32,096 nt of DNA. Origin: Phycisphaerae bacterium. Lineage in GTDB: Bacteria; Planctomycetota; Phycisphaerae; UBA1845; JAFGLZ01. The translations under genes and the position numbers were made by a program. The notes under the pieces are model-generated. The model was given only the letters and a program-made list of their open reading frames with translations. It did not search any database and was not told the origin of the DNA. Location of the stretch: assembly GCA_016927755.1 (NCBI GenBank), contig JAFGLZ010000255.1, positions 1 through 32,096 on the forward strand. Direction: 5' to 3'. Shown one piece after another: positions 23,761 through 31,924 of the stretch (positions are counted from its first letter, which is position 1; each line of letters begins with the position of its first letter).

Positions 23761-23929
23761 AGGCGAGCTTCCTTGCGCGAGCTAACCAAAGATGAACGTT
23801 CGACGCCTTCGAGCGCCGCGATAAGTCTCCAACAGCGTGCCCGAGATCTTCGAGGGCACCGAAATCGAGAGGATGCGGGGGCCAAATCCAACCGCGCCAT
23901 CGGTCCTGGCCCACCATTTTAGTACGTTC

Positions 23930-23963
23930 CTGATAGCGGTTTTCGGCTCCACGGTCAAGTCAA
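23930..23963 (-). promoter_or_regulatory. Promoter of the downstream porin, with doubled TTGAC
   Basis: TTGACC (23953-23958), 17-bp spacer, TATCAG (23930-23935) on the minus strand. The -35 is preceded by an overlapping second TTGAC (23958-23963), so the region reads TTGACTTGACC. It starts 6 nt after the terminator of the other porin gene. The leader would be about 163 nt. Confidence 0.45.
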
Positions 23964-23968
23964 AATGC

Positions 23969-23993
23969 AAAAAATCCGCAGAGGCCTGTCGGA
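23969..23993 (-). terminator. Intrinsic terminator of the upstream porin gene
   Basis: On the minus strand TCCG pairs with CGGA and CAG with CTG, around a GCCT tetraloop with one bulged A, and six T residues follow directly. It lies about 50 bp past the porin stop. This is the clearest rho-independent terminator in the window. Confidence 0.7.
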
Positions 23994-24041
23994 CCGTAAG
24001 ACGTCGCTGACACTGGGGTTGGCGAAACGAGGTCGTGCCGC

Positions 24042-25574
24042 TCAGAAGCCTACCTGCAGGAGCAGGCGGATCATTGTGACGTCGTCGTTGAGCCCGTAGT
24101 TCGGCCCGCTGGCGACGCCTCCGACCACCTCGGAGATCCGGATGAAATCGGCGGCCAGTCTGCAGTTATAGGTTCCGAAGGGGAGGTAGTTTACGACGAA
24201 CCCCCACTCCCAGGCATTGTCCCCGTCGTTGTCCCAGATGCCGCCGAGGCGTCCGGCGAGCTCGACTCGTTTGGGGACGATGAAGTAGCCGACCTGGAGG
24301 TTGCCGGCCTGCTGGTGGCTCGATCCGCTTTTTCCGGTTCGCAGTTCCCAGGCGCTGAATTCGTCCTCGCCGTCGACGGTTCGGAGGAAGTACTCGACAT
24401 TGACGCTGAAGCCGCGGTACTTAAAGGCCGTGTCGAGCTCGGCGAGCAGGTACTCGGTTCCGATGTCGTCGATGAGCTGGGTTCCGCCGACTCCTCGACC
24501 GGCGCGGATACTGTCGGGGACGGCGGCCCACAGTCCGGGGACGCCGCCGGTTCCGCGATCACCGTTGTTGTCGTTGAAGAGCAGGCTGCCTCCGAAGCGG
24601 AGCATCGGATCCTTTGAGAAGGCCAAGTCGGATTGCGGATACCCGGTGCGACTCTCGGCGAGGCTGTCGCCCTTTCCGAGGGCGTAGTAGCACAGGCGCG
24701 CGGTGTAGGCGAAGTTCGTGTCCAGGTCTTCCTGGCTTGGGCTGTCTTCGGGGTTGAAGGCGCCGTTGGTGATCGAGGCGAAGTACGTGAGCCTTCGATC
24801 GAAGAGATTGCCGTGGGCCATGACGCCGATGGAGCGATCGACCCAATGGGCCCAGGAAGCCATCGATCGGTCGGTGAACTGGAGGACCGACGAGGAGGTC
24901 TTGTCGGTCACTCCGAACGGGATGGAGATCAGTCCGGCGGTGAAGTACTGGTCCTCGAGATACTCATAGTCGATGTGTGCGTAGTAGGTTCTCCACTGTC
25001 CGTCCTCGGTGCCGGTCCGCCCGGCCGAGGTGTATCCGCCGTCGACGACGATGCGGTACTTGAGCTTGGGCGTATGGATGTGACCGAAGAAGGCGAGGAA
25101 GAGCCGCTCGATCTCGAAGGCGCTGACGTCGTCTCGCTTCTGCCGGCCTTGTGCGTTGGGGTTGTCGGTCTGCCGGTTGATGCCGGTGTAGCGGACCTGC
25201 ATGTAGCCTTTGACGTTGAGGGAGAAGGCTTGGTCGGCGGCGTCGACGAAGAAGCCTCGTTTCGGATCGAACCCGGCGCCGAGGGACGCGGGGAAGAGTG
25301 AGTCTCTGAACTGGGCGTCGGACATCAACTCGGCGACGGCCTTTCGGACCTCCGCCTGGCGGGTCGGGGTGGGTCCTTCCAGCGGCAGTCGCTCGGTCCG
25401 CGACTGGAGTTCCTGTAAGCGGCGCTGCTGTTCGGCGACCGTCTTTTCGAGCTCCTCGATACGTGCAAGGGCGTCTTGCCGGGGTTCCGCGGCAACGGGA
25501 CCGGCGGGCGCGGCCGAGATCGGCAAGGCAAGGGCGATGGTGATGAGCAGTGAGCGGGCCAGCATCCGGGGCAT
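24042..25574 (-). CDS. Phosphate-selective-type (OprO/OprP) outer-membrane porin, paralogue
   Basis: This is a 510-aa protein. ATG 25574 is chosen because GGAGG lies 4 nt upstream and a signal peptide (MPRMLARSLLITIALALPISA) starts there; the longer frame to 25631 has none. A coiled coil at about 33-60 (DALARIEELEKTVAEQQRRL) precedes the barrel. It matches the neighbouring porin along its whole length, with long identical runs such as GYMQVRYTGINRQTDN and VDGEDEFS-x-WELRTGKSG. It ends in LQVGF, again with the C-terminal Phe. It differs by an insert after the GGYT hairpin (SAGRTGTEDGQ) and in the loop after the FTDRSMA segment, where pore selectivity loops lie in OprP. That suggests split specificity after duplication, which is inference. 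Confidence 0.9.
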   Translation of the reverse strand: MPRMLARSLLITIALALPISAAPAGPVAAEPRQDALARIEELEKTVAEQQRRLQELQSRTERLPLEGPTPTRQAEVRKAVAELMSDAQFRDSLFPASLGAGFDPKRGFFVDAADQAFSLNVKGYMQVRYTGINRQTDNPNAQGRQKRDDVSAFEIERLFLAFFGHIHTPKLKYRIVVDGGYTSAGRTGTEDGQWRTYYAHIDYEYLEDQYFTAGLISIPFGVTDKTSSSVLQFTDRSMASWAHWVDRSIGVMAHGNLFDRRLTYFASITNGAFNPEDSPSQEDLDTNFAYTARLCYYALGKGDSLAESRTGYPQSDLAFSKDPMLRFGGSLLFNDNNGDRGTGGVPGLWAAVPDSIRAGRGVGGTQLIDDIGTEYLLAELDTAFKYRGFSVNVEYFLRTVDGEDEFSAWELRTGKSGSSHQQAGNLQVGYFIVPKRVELAGRLGGIWDNDGDNAWEWGFVVNYLPFGTYNCRLAADFIRISEVVGGVASGPNYGLNDDVTMIRLLLQVGF

Positions 25575-25730
25575 CCTTCCTCCGTTGGGATCGTAGGGGC
25601 ATGCAGGTCCGGATTCCCCCCAAGGGGACACGGCGACGGCATTCCGATCATTCGGCCTATCCGACCAGTTCGTGGGGCCTATGACGGCCGCGAGGCGCGC
25701 CGCTCGGATCGGTCACTTCGGGCCGGTGCG

Positions 25731-25759
25731 ATTATTGGGGAGCATGCCGTCGGCGTCAA
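25731..25759 (-). promoter_or_regulatory. Promoter of the upstream porin
   Basis: TTGACG (25754-25759, 5/6), 17-bp spacer, AATAAT (25731-25736, 5/6) on the minus strand. The -35 lies in the palindrome CGTCAAGTTGACG (25754-25766) and shares ACTTGAC with the other porin promoter. The leader would be about 150 nt. The gene-free stretch 25575-25961 holds this site and the plus-strand promoter at 25865-25892. Confidence 0.6.
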
Positions 25760-25864
25760 GTTGACGTTGTTTTGATCGGCGAGACGGGGTGTGGGATTTC
25801 ATTGATCACGGCTGATGGGGCAACGGGCATTGCGCGTGGAGCGGGGAGGGGGCCTGGTAAGCGC

Positions 25865-25892
25865 TTGAAAGTGGGCCGGTGGGCGTCAGAAT
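25865..25892 (+). promoter_or_regulatory. Promoter of the transglutaminase-fold gene
   Basis: TTGAAA (25865-25870, 4-5/6), 16-bp spacer, CAGAAT (25887-25892, 4/6). The leader would be about 62 nt. Confidence 0.35.
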
Positions 25893-25961
25893 AGTGCTTG
25901 ATCCCAGAGTGAACCATGCGGTCCGCGCGACGGCGGGTCGAGGCGTGTCGGAGGTCCGAGC

Positions 25962-28490
25962 ATGAATCATCGGGTGGGCGTCGCTGTGTGCGCCGGCTTC
26001 TTGGCTTGGGCAGTTCTCGGACAGGTCGAGGCGGGCGAGGTCGGAACGCCTCTGGCGTGGCAGGATCACGAGCTGGCGCACGTCAAGAAGTCGCATGCCG
26101 AGACCGTTACATCGAAGCGGCATGAGTATGGCATTCGGATGGGGGGGACGGTGGACATGGATCACGCCTTGACGCGGGAATGCGGCAAGTGGCGCGTGGG
26201 CTGGCAGCCGAACGAATCGCTGACGGTCGCGAACGTGGGGAGCGTTCCGGTCGAGGACGTCAAGGTGATCGTCAACGATCGGGGGGACTGGTATACGCTG
26301 GAGAGCCTGCTCGACGAGGCGATCGGCTCGGCCAAGAGCGATCAGGAGCGGGTCTACCTGATCTGGCAGTTCGCGCGATCGAACCGGCACCACGACGATC
26401 CGTTGTACGAGGGGGCGTGGGGCGACGAGCTGCACGATCCGGTGAAGATGCTGGCGATGTATGGGGCGGGGCTCTGCGACGACGCGGGGTCGATCGGGGC
26501 GAGCCTTTTCCATGCGGCGGGACTTCGCGACCCGAAGCCGTTCGTGCGATGTCTGCACGGGCACATGATGTGCGAGGCGTTCGCGAGCGGCCGCTGGCAG
26601 TTCATGGACATCGACGAGGACGTCTTCTACTTGGATCGGGAGAACGAGCTGCCGGTGAGCGGGGACACGATCGCGCGGGACCACGATCTGGCACATCGCG
26701 AGTTTCACTACGGGCCGATCTTCGGCACCTGGCAGACGGGCTATCGCGCGGCGTCGCTGTTCGGTCGGGACGACGATCGAACGGGGCGTCTGACGCAAGG
26801 CTACAAGATTCGTGTGTGTCTGCGTCCGAACGAGCGGATCGAGTACCGTTGGGACAACGTGGGCAAGTGGTCGATGCGTCTGCCGACACGGGGCCGACGG
26901 TGGGTCGGGAACTCTCGGAAGGTCTATGAGCCGTCGCCCGCGGCGCCGAAGGCGGGGGCTGAGGAGGCTAGGGGGGTGGCGTCCTCGACGGTGGACGGCA
27001 AGCCGGCGATCGCGGGGCAGGGCGCCGACGGGGAGTTGGTCTATCGAATGACGAGCGCGTGGGTGTTCTGCGGGGGGCGCGTGACGGCGTCGTTCGCGCT
27101 GAGAGACTCCACGGACAGGGCCGTCATCGAGGTCTGGGCCAAGGACAACAAGGGCAAGGACAAGACCGAGCCGGTGAATGTGTGGGTGGCGTCCGGGCCA
27201 GGGGCCAAACAGGCCGACGTCGAGATCGACAAGGCGATCGAGGTGATCAATGGTCGTCCGGAGTATGAGTTCTTCGTTCGGATACGGCTGGTGTCGGCGA
27301 GCGGGCAGGGGGGCGCGGCGCTGACGCATCTGGCGATTCGGGGGGACGTGATGGTTTCGCCTCTGTTCCTGCCGCGGCTGCGGCTGGGCGAGAACAAGGT
27401 GGTTTACACGGACGGTACCGAGTCGCCGGGCAAGAAGGTCGAGGTGACGTATCGGTGGCGGGAGACGACGGCGACTCGTCCGCTGCCTGCGCCGAAGCGG
27501 GTGTTTCCGCCCGACGGGCAGACGATCCGGGACGAGGTGATTCGCTACACGTGGGAGCCGGTGGCGGGCGCGGCGGCGTATCACCTGCAGGTCTTCCGCG
27601 ATCCGGCGCTTCGTTGGCCGTATCGGCCGAGCTTGGACGTGGTGTTCAAGGGCACGGAGTTCGCGGTGCCGTTCTGGGGCATTTACGGGCCGGAGACGAC
27701 GTACTATTGGCGGGCGCGCACGCAGAACGACAAGGGGATCTGGGGCGATTACGGCGAGGTTCGGACGTTCAAGTGGTCCGGGCCGCGCGTGCCGCTCGAG
27801 GTGAAGCTGACGCAGGGCGACGGCGTGTTCACGCTGAGCTGGCGGGAGAACCCGCGCGGCGAGCGTCCGGTGCGGTATGAAGTTTACGGCAGCGACATCA
27901 AGGGCTTCAGCGTGTGCAAGGGTCCGCACGAGATTCCGACGCTGGGTAAGGTGCCGGGGAACTACCTGGGGCAGACTGAATCGACGAGCATGATTGTCGG
28001 GGGGCACAAGGCGGCGGGGCAGGTGCCGGCGGGGGTGGAAGATCCGAACCAATTGAACCGGTGCTACTATCGGGTCGTGGCGGTCGACGGGCATGGGACG
28101 CACGGCATTTGCAGCGACTACGTGGAGATGCCTCATCCGTTCATCTGGACGGCGCCGGTGACGGAGGCCCGCGTTGGGCAGCCTTATACTTACGAGGCGA
28201 AGGCGATTCGCGATTTGGGCGATTTGCAGTACCGGTACTCGAAGCCGGGGCATCGGTTCTGGGAGAGCGAGCGGCTCGCGTATTCGCTGGCGGGGGGGCC
28301 GAAGTGGCTGAAGGTGGAGGGCAAGACGGGCGTGGTGACGGGGACGCCACCGGGCGGCAGCGCCGGGAAGCACGCGGTGAGGCTGTGCGTGGAGGCGAGT
28401 TTCGAGAAGCGCACGGACAAGGACACGTTTACGAAGGACCTGCCGCCGAGGCGATCGGAGCAGGGGTTCGAGCTGATGGTCAGACCGTAG
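25962..28490 (+). CDS. Exported transglutaminase-fold protein with Ig/FN3-like modules
   Basis: This is an 842-aa protein; GGAGG lies 7 nt before the ATG and residues 1-24 are a Sec signal (VAVCAGFLAWAVLGQVEA). Residues about 110-225 match the transglutaminase-like core: Cys172 in GAGLCDDAGS, His201 in HGHMMCEAF and Asp216 in WQFMDIDED, in the correct order and context for a Cys-His-Asp triad. A beta-sandwich region follows (about 300-480), then an FN3-like module with the IRYTWEPVAGAAAYHLQVF pattern (about 515-605), another sandwich, and near the C terminus a He_PIG-like Ig module (YSLAGGPKWLKVEGKTGVVTG). Such proteins act outside the inner membrane, often on polysaccharide or protein. Whether this one cross-links, cleaves or only binds is unknown. 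A DUF6504-like gene follows after 35 bp. Confidence 0.8.
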   Translation: MNHRVGVAVCAGFLAWAVLGQVEAGEVGTPLAWQDHELAHVKKSHAETVTSKRHEYGIRMGGTVDMDHALTRECGKWRVGWQPNESLTVANVGSVPVEDVKVIVNDRGDWYTLESLLDEAIGSAKSDQERVYLIWQFARSNRHHDDPLYEGAWGDELHDPVKMLAMYGAGLCDDAGSIGASLFHAAGLRDPKPFVRCLHGHMMCEAFASGRWQFMDIDEDVFYLDRENELPVSGDTIARDHDLAHREFHYGPIFGTWQTGYRAASLFGRDDDRTGRLTQGYKIRVCLRPNERIEYRWDNVGKWSMRLPTRGRRWVGNSRKVYEPSPAAPKAGAEEARGVASSTVDGKPAIAGQGADGELVYRMTSAWVFCGGRVTASFALRDSTDRAVIEVWAKDNKGKDKTEPVNVWVASGPGAKQADVEIDKAIEVINGRPEYEFFVRIRLVSASGQGGAALTHLAIRGDVMVSPLFLPRLRLGENKVVYTDGTESPGKKVEVTYRWRETTATRPLPAPKRVFPPDGQTIRDEVIRYTWEPVAGAAAYHLQVFRDPALRWPYRPSLDVVFKGTEFAVPFWGIYGPETTYYWRARTQNDKGIWGDYGEVRTFKWSGPRVPLEVKLTQGDGVFTLSWRENPRGERPVRYEVYGSDIKGFSVCKGPHEIPTLGKVPGNYLGQTESTSMIVGGHKAAGQVPAGVEDPNQLNRCYYRVVAVDGHGTHGICSDYVEMPHPFIWTAPVTEARVGQPYTYEAKAIRDLGDLQYRYSKPGHRFWESERLAYSLAGGPKWLKVEGKTGVVTGTPPGGSAGKHAVRLCVEASFEKRTDKDTFTKDLPPRRSEQGFELMVRP

Positions 28491-28525
28491 GGCGGGGGTT
28501 GCCCGACGATCACGGAGGATGAGCC

Positions 28526-28852
28526 ATGGCACAGGAGTTTGTCAGCGAACCGATCACGCCCGTCGTGGCGACGGCCGATGCGGGGGGGATGACGCGCGGG
28601 GAGCCGGGCCTGCCGGGTCGGTTCAGGTGGCGGCATCGGGAGTTCGCGGTCAGCGAGGTGCTGAAGGTGTGGAAGGAAGACGGTCCGTGCCGCTCGGGGG
28701 GCAATGAGAAGTACCTTCGGAAGCACTGGTATACGATTCGCGTGGACGACGGGTCGGAGATGACGATCTACTTCGATCGTCAGGCGCGGTCGGCATCGCA
28801 GGCAAAGAGGCGCTGGTGGTTGTACACGGTGAATGATTCGGGGCACGCGTAG
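28526..28852 (+). CDS. Small cytoplasmic DUF6504-like protein
   Basis: This is a 108-aa protein with GGAGG 7 nt before its ATG, 35 bp after the transglutaminase-fold gene and probably cotranscribed. It opens with FVSEPITPVV and continues with PGRFRWRHREFAVSEVLKVWKE, then HWYTIRVDDGSEMTIYFDRQ and WWLYTVND. This series (SEPI, FRW-x-x-x-x-F-x-V-x-E-V-L, W-x-x-x-x-D, RV-x-DG-x-x-x-x-YFDR, W-x-LY) is the pattern I know for DUF6504, a family of small proteins of unknown function. No signal peptide or membrane segment is present. The central region is short compared with actinobacterial members. Family name from memory. Confidence 0.75.
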   Translation: MAQEFVSEPITPVVATADAGGMTRGEPGLPGRFRWRHREFAVSEVLKVWKEDGPCRSGGNEKYLRKHWYTIRVDDGSEMTIYFDRQARSASQAKRRWWLYTVNDSGHA

Positions 28853-28917
28853 GGTCGTGTCAATCGCCCGCGGCGTTGCGTTGGGTAGCTTCCTGCCCGC
28901 GCCGGTTGACGCGGCTT

Positions 28918-30006
28918 TCACGCGTTGCCCATTGGGCGATTAGAGGGATCCTGCCAGCTATTCCCGATAGGTACGTCCTGTTCCACCTCGACGTTCTTTG
29001 CGTGCTCATCCCGACGCTTGCGGACGGCGGCTCTGCACTGAAGGTAGAACGACCCGATGATGACGAGCGAGATCGCGACGAACGTAAGGGGGACGCCGAT
29101 CAGGATCATCGACCAGCTCTGAGGCACCGCGTCCGGGATTGTGAGCTTCAGCGGAATGACGACGGCGTAGAGGACAACGACGGCCGCGACGGGAATCAGG
29201 GCAATCGACCAGATTCCGCGCGGATGGACGGTCCTCAGGAGCTTCATGGCGGCGATGTGGGGCGAGTCGCTGAGGAGGTCGACCGCTTCGGGGCGTTCAT
29301 GGGATGCCTCGGCGCGGGTCCATTTCCTTGCTGCCAGCCAGTCGAGCCCGATCAGGACACCTGCGGTGAGGAGGGGGAACAGCGGTGGGTAGATCACCGC
29401 CCGCCAGGTCCAGTGATCGCCCAGGATGCCGGTAAGCTTCATGGCGAGGAGGACGGCATAGCACGTGAGCGTCATTACCGCCAGGGCGATCGCATGTCCT
29501 GCGAAGCGCCGGGTCGGCGACTGCATCAGGAACTCGGGATGTGGTTTCTCCGCTATGACGATGTCCTGCCGGCATCGGCGGATCGCCTCGGACAGGGACA
29601 CGTCGTGTCCCGTGAGGCGCGACTCGATGATGCTGAAGTGGCCCTTGGCGTGCTTGAAGTGGAGCGTTCTGCTCGGATCAGTCGTGGTTCTGTCCGCGGC
29701 GCCGTCTGGGGTCGGCCTAGTGAAGATGGCCTCGATATCTCCCCACGGCACGTCGTCGGTCCTGAACAGCCCTGTTCGCGTGATGCCATTCGGATCGATC
29801 CGACCCCTTCGTGTATGTGCGCTGCACCGGTAGAGCGCATACATGAGGGCCCACATGTAGAAGATCATGATGAGCATCGATTCGAGGAGCGGTCCCGAAC
29901 TCAGCCAGAGGTCGGCGAGGACGCATATCGCTAGCGACCCCAAGACGGCGACGAGCCAGAGGGCAAGGTCGGTTTTGCGGTCGGTGAAGGTGTACGTTTC
30001 TGCCAT
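28918..30006 (-). CDS. Membrane protein with PH-like core (paralogue A)
   Basis: This is a 362-aa protein. ATG 30006 has GGAG about 10 nt upstream; the longer frame to 30117 runs into the neighbouring gene. Two membrane segments (about 15-33 and 42-60) are followed by a soluble part of about 95 residues with the strand pattern RIDPNGITRTGLFRTDDVPWGDIEAIF and LHFKHAKGHFSII. This resembles the bacterial PH (bPH) fold, where a W-x-D-I strand follows a basic hairpin. Four more membrane segments follow (about 170-190, 203-222, 270-290 and 305-325). The function is unknown. It is the second gene after a paralogue, 40 bp apart, and probably shares its transcript. The C-terminal tail is basic then acidic. 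Confidence 0.75.
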   Translation of the reverse strand: MAETYTFTDRKTDLALWLVAVLGSLAICVLADLWLSSGPLLESMLIMIFYMWALMYALYRCSAHTRRGRIDPNGITRTGLFRTDDVPWGDIEAIFTRPTPDGAADRTTTDPSRTLHFKHAKGHFSIIESRLTGHDVSLSEAIRRCRQDIVIAEKPHPEFLMQSPTRRFAGHAIALAVMTLTCYAVLLAMKLTGILGDHWTWRAVIYPPLFPLLTAGVLIGLDWLAARKWTRAEASHERPEAVDLLSDSPHIAAMKLLRTVHPRGIWSIALIPVAAVVVLYAVVIPLKLTIPDAVPQSWSMILIGVPLTFVAISLVIIGSFYLQCRAAVRKRRDEHAKNVEVEQDVPIGNSWQDPSNRPMGNA

Positions 30007-30046
30007 CCGCGCATTTCTCCTCTCCAGGAAGGCTACCCTATTTCCA

Positions 30047-31159
30047 TCATGCGCCAGAACGGGGAGCTTGGGAACTAGAATCCGATTCGGCGTTTCTAAC
30101 CAGCGTCCGCTCGGCATGGGCGTCGAGGCAGGCGCTTGGCTCGGGGAGGCTCCTGTCGGTCATCTTCATGGGCTGGTGCGATTGTCGGTACGCTTTGACA
30201 TACCCGTAGTGGTAGACGTACTGGCCGAGCCAGAAGAGGGCGTTGAAGATCGTCACCGCAATAGGGGGGATCAGGATGAGTCTCGAGCTGGCTGGTTCCG
30301 CAGGCAAGAGTCGGCTCAACCAGTAACAGAATGCGTAGTATCCTCCAATCGCCAGTAATGATAGGGATAGGACCGGCAGTGGTCCGCGTGGGTGATAAGC
30401 CCAGTAGTGTCGTCGGACGGCGCTGGAGAGCGATCCCTGCTTGAGGCGGCAGCGTCTGTCCAGATCCAGTGGGGGATTCTCGGCGTCGTACTTTAGGCGT
30501 CTAGCCATGAGAACCAGAATGGCGGCCACATAGAGGGAGATGACGGCCGGCGTGAGTGGGCATATGAGGATCGCTCCCCAAGGCGCACTGAGAACGCCAA
30601 GCAGCTTCAGGGCAACCGGACTGGGGTAGCAGATTGCCGCTGACGTGAGCGACACGCGCAACCAGCGATGGAAGGCGTCTTCATGGTCCTCGGGAGATGC
30701 TATCCTTTCGCCGACCACCCACTTGATGTGTGGGCCGCACTCGCTGATGAGTTCGAGCGTCTCCGTGAGAGCAGAGACCTTGCGCGGCAGAGACACTGTG
30801 AAGTGACCGTCGCGGCATTCGACACGGAGGACTTGTCCAGGGCTGCTCGCGGGCGCGTGGCGACTCCGGACCGATAGCACATCGGACCAAGCGATGATTT
30901 GCTTGCCGCGAAGCGTCTTCCGCGTCAGCGCCTTGTCTTCGATCGTCAGGCTCAAGGTAAGGCGCATGGCAAGCCGTGCGATCAAGAGGGCCAGCCAGAG
31001 ACACACGCTCCCCAGGGCCAGGAGCATCGTGGCATCTCTGGGCTCGTCAAAGGTCAGACAGAAGGTGGCTGGGGCGAGAACGGCGGTCAGACCGAAGCCG
31101 CACAAGACTAGACTATCGTCTCGAATCGTCATATGCCGCTTCGCGAGGTCGCAGATCAT
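30047..31159 (-). CDS. Membrane protein with PH-like core (paralogue B)
   Basis: This is a 370-aa protein; GGGAG lies 6 nt before ATG 31159. Two membrane segments (about 17-35 and 45-66) precede the core LTIEDKALTRKTLRGKQIIAWSDVLSV and LRVECRDGHFTVSL. The same framework occurs in the next gene: I-x-x-x-x-L/I-T-R-x-x-L-R, then W-x-D-I/V and a GHF strand. This supports a bPH-type fold and a gene duplication, although the membrane parts have drifted far. Further membrane segments follow near 170-190, 200-220, 268-288 and 300-320. The C terminus is long, polar and Ser-rich. Function is not known. bPH proteins in other bacteria sit at the membrane in stress or envelope responses, but I do not extend that here. 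Confidence 0.75.
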   Translation of the reverse strand: MICDLAKRHMTIRDDSLVLCGFGLTAVLAPATFCLTFDEPRDATMLLALGSVCLWLALLIARLAMRLTLSLTIEDKALTRKTLRGKQIIAWSDVLSVRSRHAPASSPGQVLRVECRDGHFTVSLPRKVSALTETLELISECGPHIKWVVGERIASPEDHEDAFHRWLRVSLTSAAICYPSPVALKLLGVLSAPWGAILICPLTPAVISLYVAAILVLMARRLKYDAENPPLDLDRRCRLKQGSLSSAVRRHYWAYHPRGPLPVLSLSLLAIGGYYAFCYWLSRLLPAEPASSRLILIPPIAVTIFNALFWLGQYVYHYGYVKAYRQSHQPMKMTDRSLPEPSACLDAHAERTLVRNAESDSSSQAPRSGA

Positions 31160-31264
31160 TGGCGTCTCCCTCCGGGGGGTTGCTGCCGTGCGATGCCGAG
31201 CGACTCGTCGAGTTGAGGTGCGGATCACTCACTTGCAGTATGAGCTGACAGGTTTGCCGTGGGA

Positions 31265-31270
31265 ATTATA
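31265..31270 (-). promoter_or_regulatory. -10 box for the PH-like paralogue pair
   Basis: Perfect TATAAT on the minus strand, overlapping the TAA stop of the CdhE-like gene. No good -35 lies at 16-18 bp. It gives a leader of about 99 nt. Confidence 0.4.
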
Positions 31271-31916
31271 GAAACCGAGGAGATTCGGAATCGCCGGGTC
31301 GCAGCCAAGCGGACGAGAGGAACAGCGGGAGTTCTGCGGCGCAGATGGGGCCTGTTTCGACGGGGCGTCCGAGGGCTTGCGCGAGGGGCTGGGCGATCGG
31401 TTCGGCGAGGCCGGGGAGGATGATTCGGGTGGGGGAGGCTGGGGAGATTCGGTCGTCTTCTCGCAGGGCTGCGGCGACGGCGTCGGGGGTGAGGGTTTTG
31501 TAGACGAGGGACATGTCGACGGTGTTTCCGCCGGTGTCGACGGAGAGCATCCACATGGGGGCGGTCGTGGTAGCCAGGACGGCGAGCAAGACCTCGTGGG
31601 TTAGTTGGGAGTTGCCGGTTACGAGGAGGGGCGAGTCGGGGGCCGGCTCGTTGAGGTCGAACAGCCCGGTCTCGGCGGGGCGGGGGAGGTCGAGCGACGG
31701 GATGGTGGGCAGCAGCTTGCCGGCGTCGAGGGCGAGGCGGAAGGCCTCGACGCGCTCGGGGGGCCAGTGGGGGCACTTTCCGGAGCAGATTCGGCCTGAT
31801 CGGAGGCGCGCTACGAGCTCATCCATCGAGTCGACGTGGCAGACGTCGCAGGTTTCTTCGCGCGCATAGCGGGCGAGGTCGATTCGGTCCAGATAGAGAT
31901 CGGCGTTCAGAGGCAT
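31266..31916 (-). CDS. Small protein like the CdhE/AcsC/HgcA corrinoid Fe-S superfamily
   Basis: This is a 216-aa protein from ATG 31916. Residues 90-204 carry PLLVTGNSQLTHEVL, MWMLSVDTGGNTV, TRIILPGLAEPIA and VETGPICAAELPLFLSSAW. These follow the order VTGN-x-x-LT, LxVDTxGxxV, xxLPxLxxP, GPxxAxELPxFL that I know from the corrinoid-iron-sulfur subunits CdhE/AcsC and the mercury methylase HgcA. The N terminus (Cys23, Cys26, Cys44, Cys48-Pro) resembles their small 4Fe-4S domain, with Met31 where a third Cys is normal and Cys44 possibly replacing it. It is far shorter than those subunits (CdhE about 440 aa) and lacks the corrinoid TIM barrel. A vestigial or accessory role is possible. No CO-dehydrogenase genes are nearby. 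ATG 31976 is an unlikely longer start. Confidence 0.65.
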   Translation of the reverse strand: MPLNADLYLDRIDLARYAREETCDVCHVDSMDELVARLRSGRICSGKCPHWPPERVEAFRLALDAGKLLPTIPSLDLPRPAETGLFDLNEPAPDSPLLVTGNSQLTHEVLLAVLATTTAPMWMLSVDTGGNTVDMSLVYKTLTPDAVAAALREDDRISPASPTRIILPGLAEPIAQPLAQALGRPVETGPICAAELPLFLSSAWLRPGDSESPRFL

Positions 31917-31924
31917 GATGAAGC

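Noticed and set aside
23953..23963. TTGACTTGACC as a Pho box
   Set aside because: Known Pho boxes have 11-bp periodic repeats; here the overlap is 5 bp, so it is only noted as a doubled -35.
25806..28532. Minus-strand open frame of 908 codons covering the transglutaminase-fold gene
   Set aside because: Its product is mostly Arg, His and Pro with no fold, as expected from the antisense of GC-rich codons. The plus-strand gene has a signal peptide, a strong RBS and conserved motifs.
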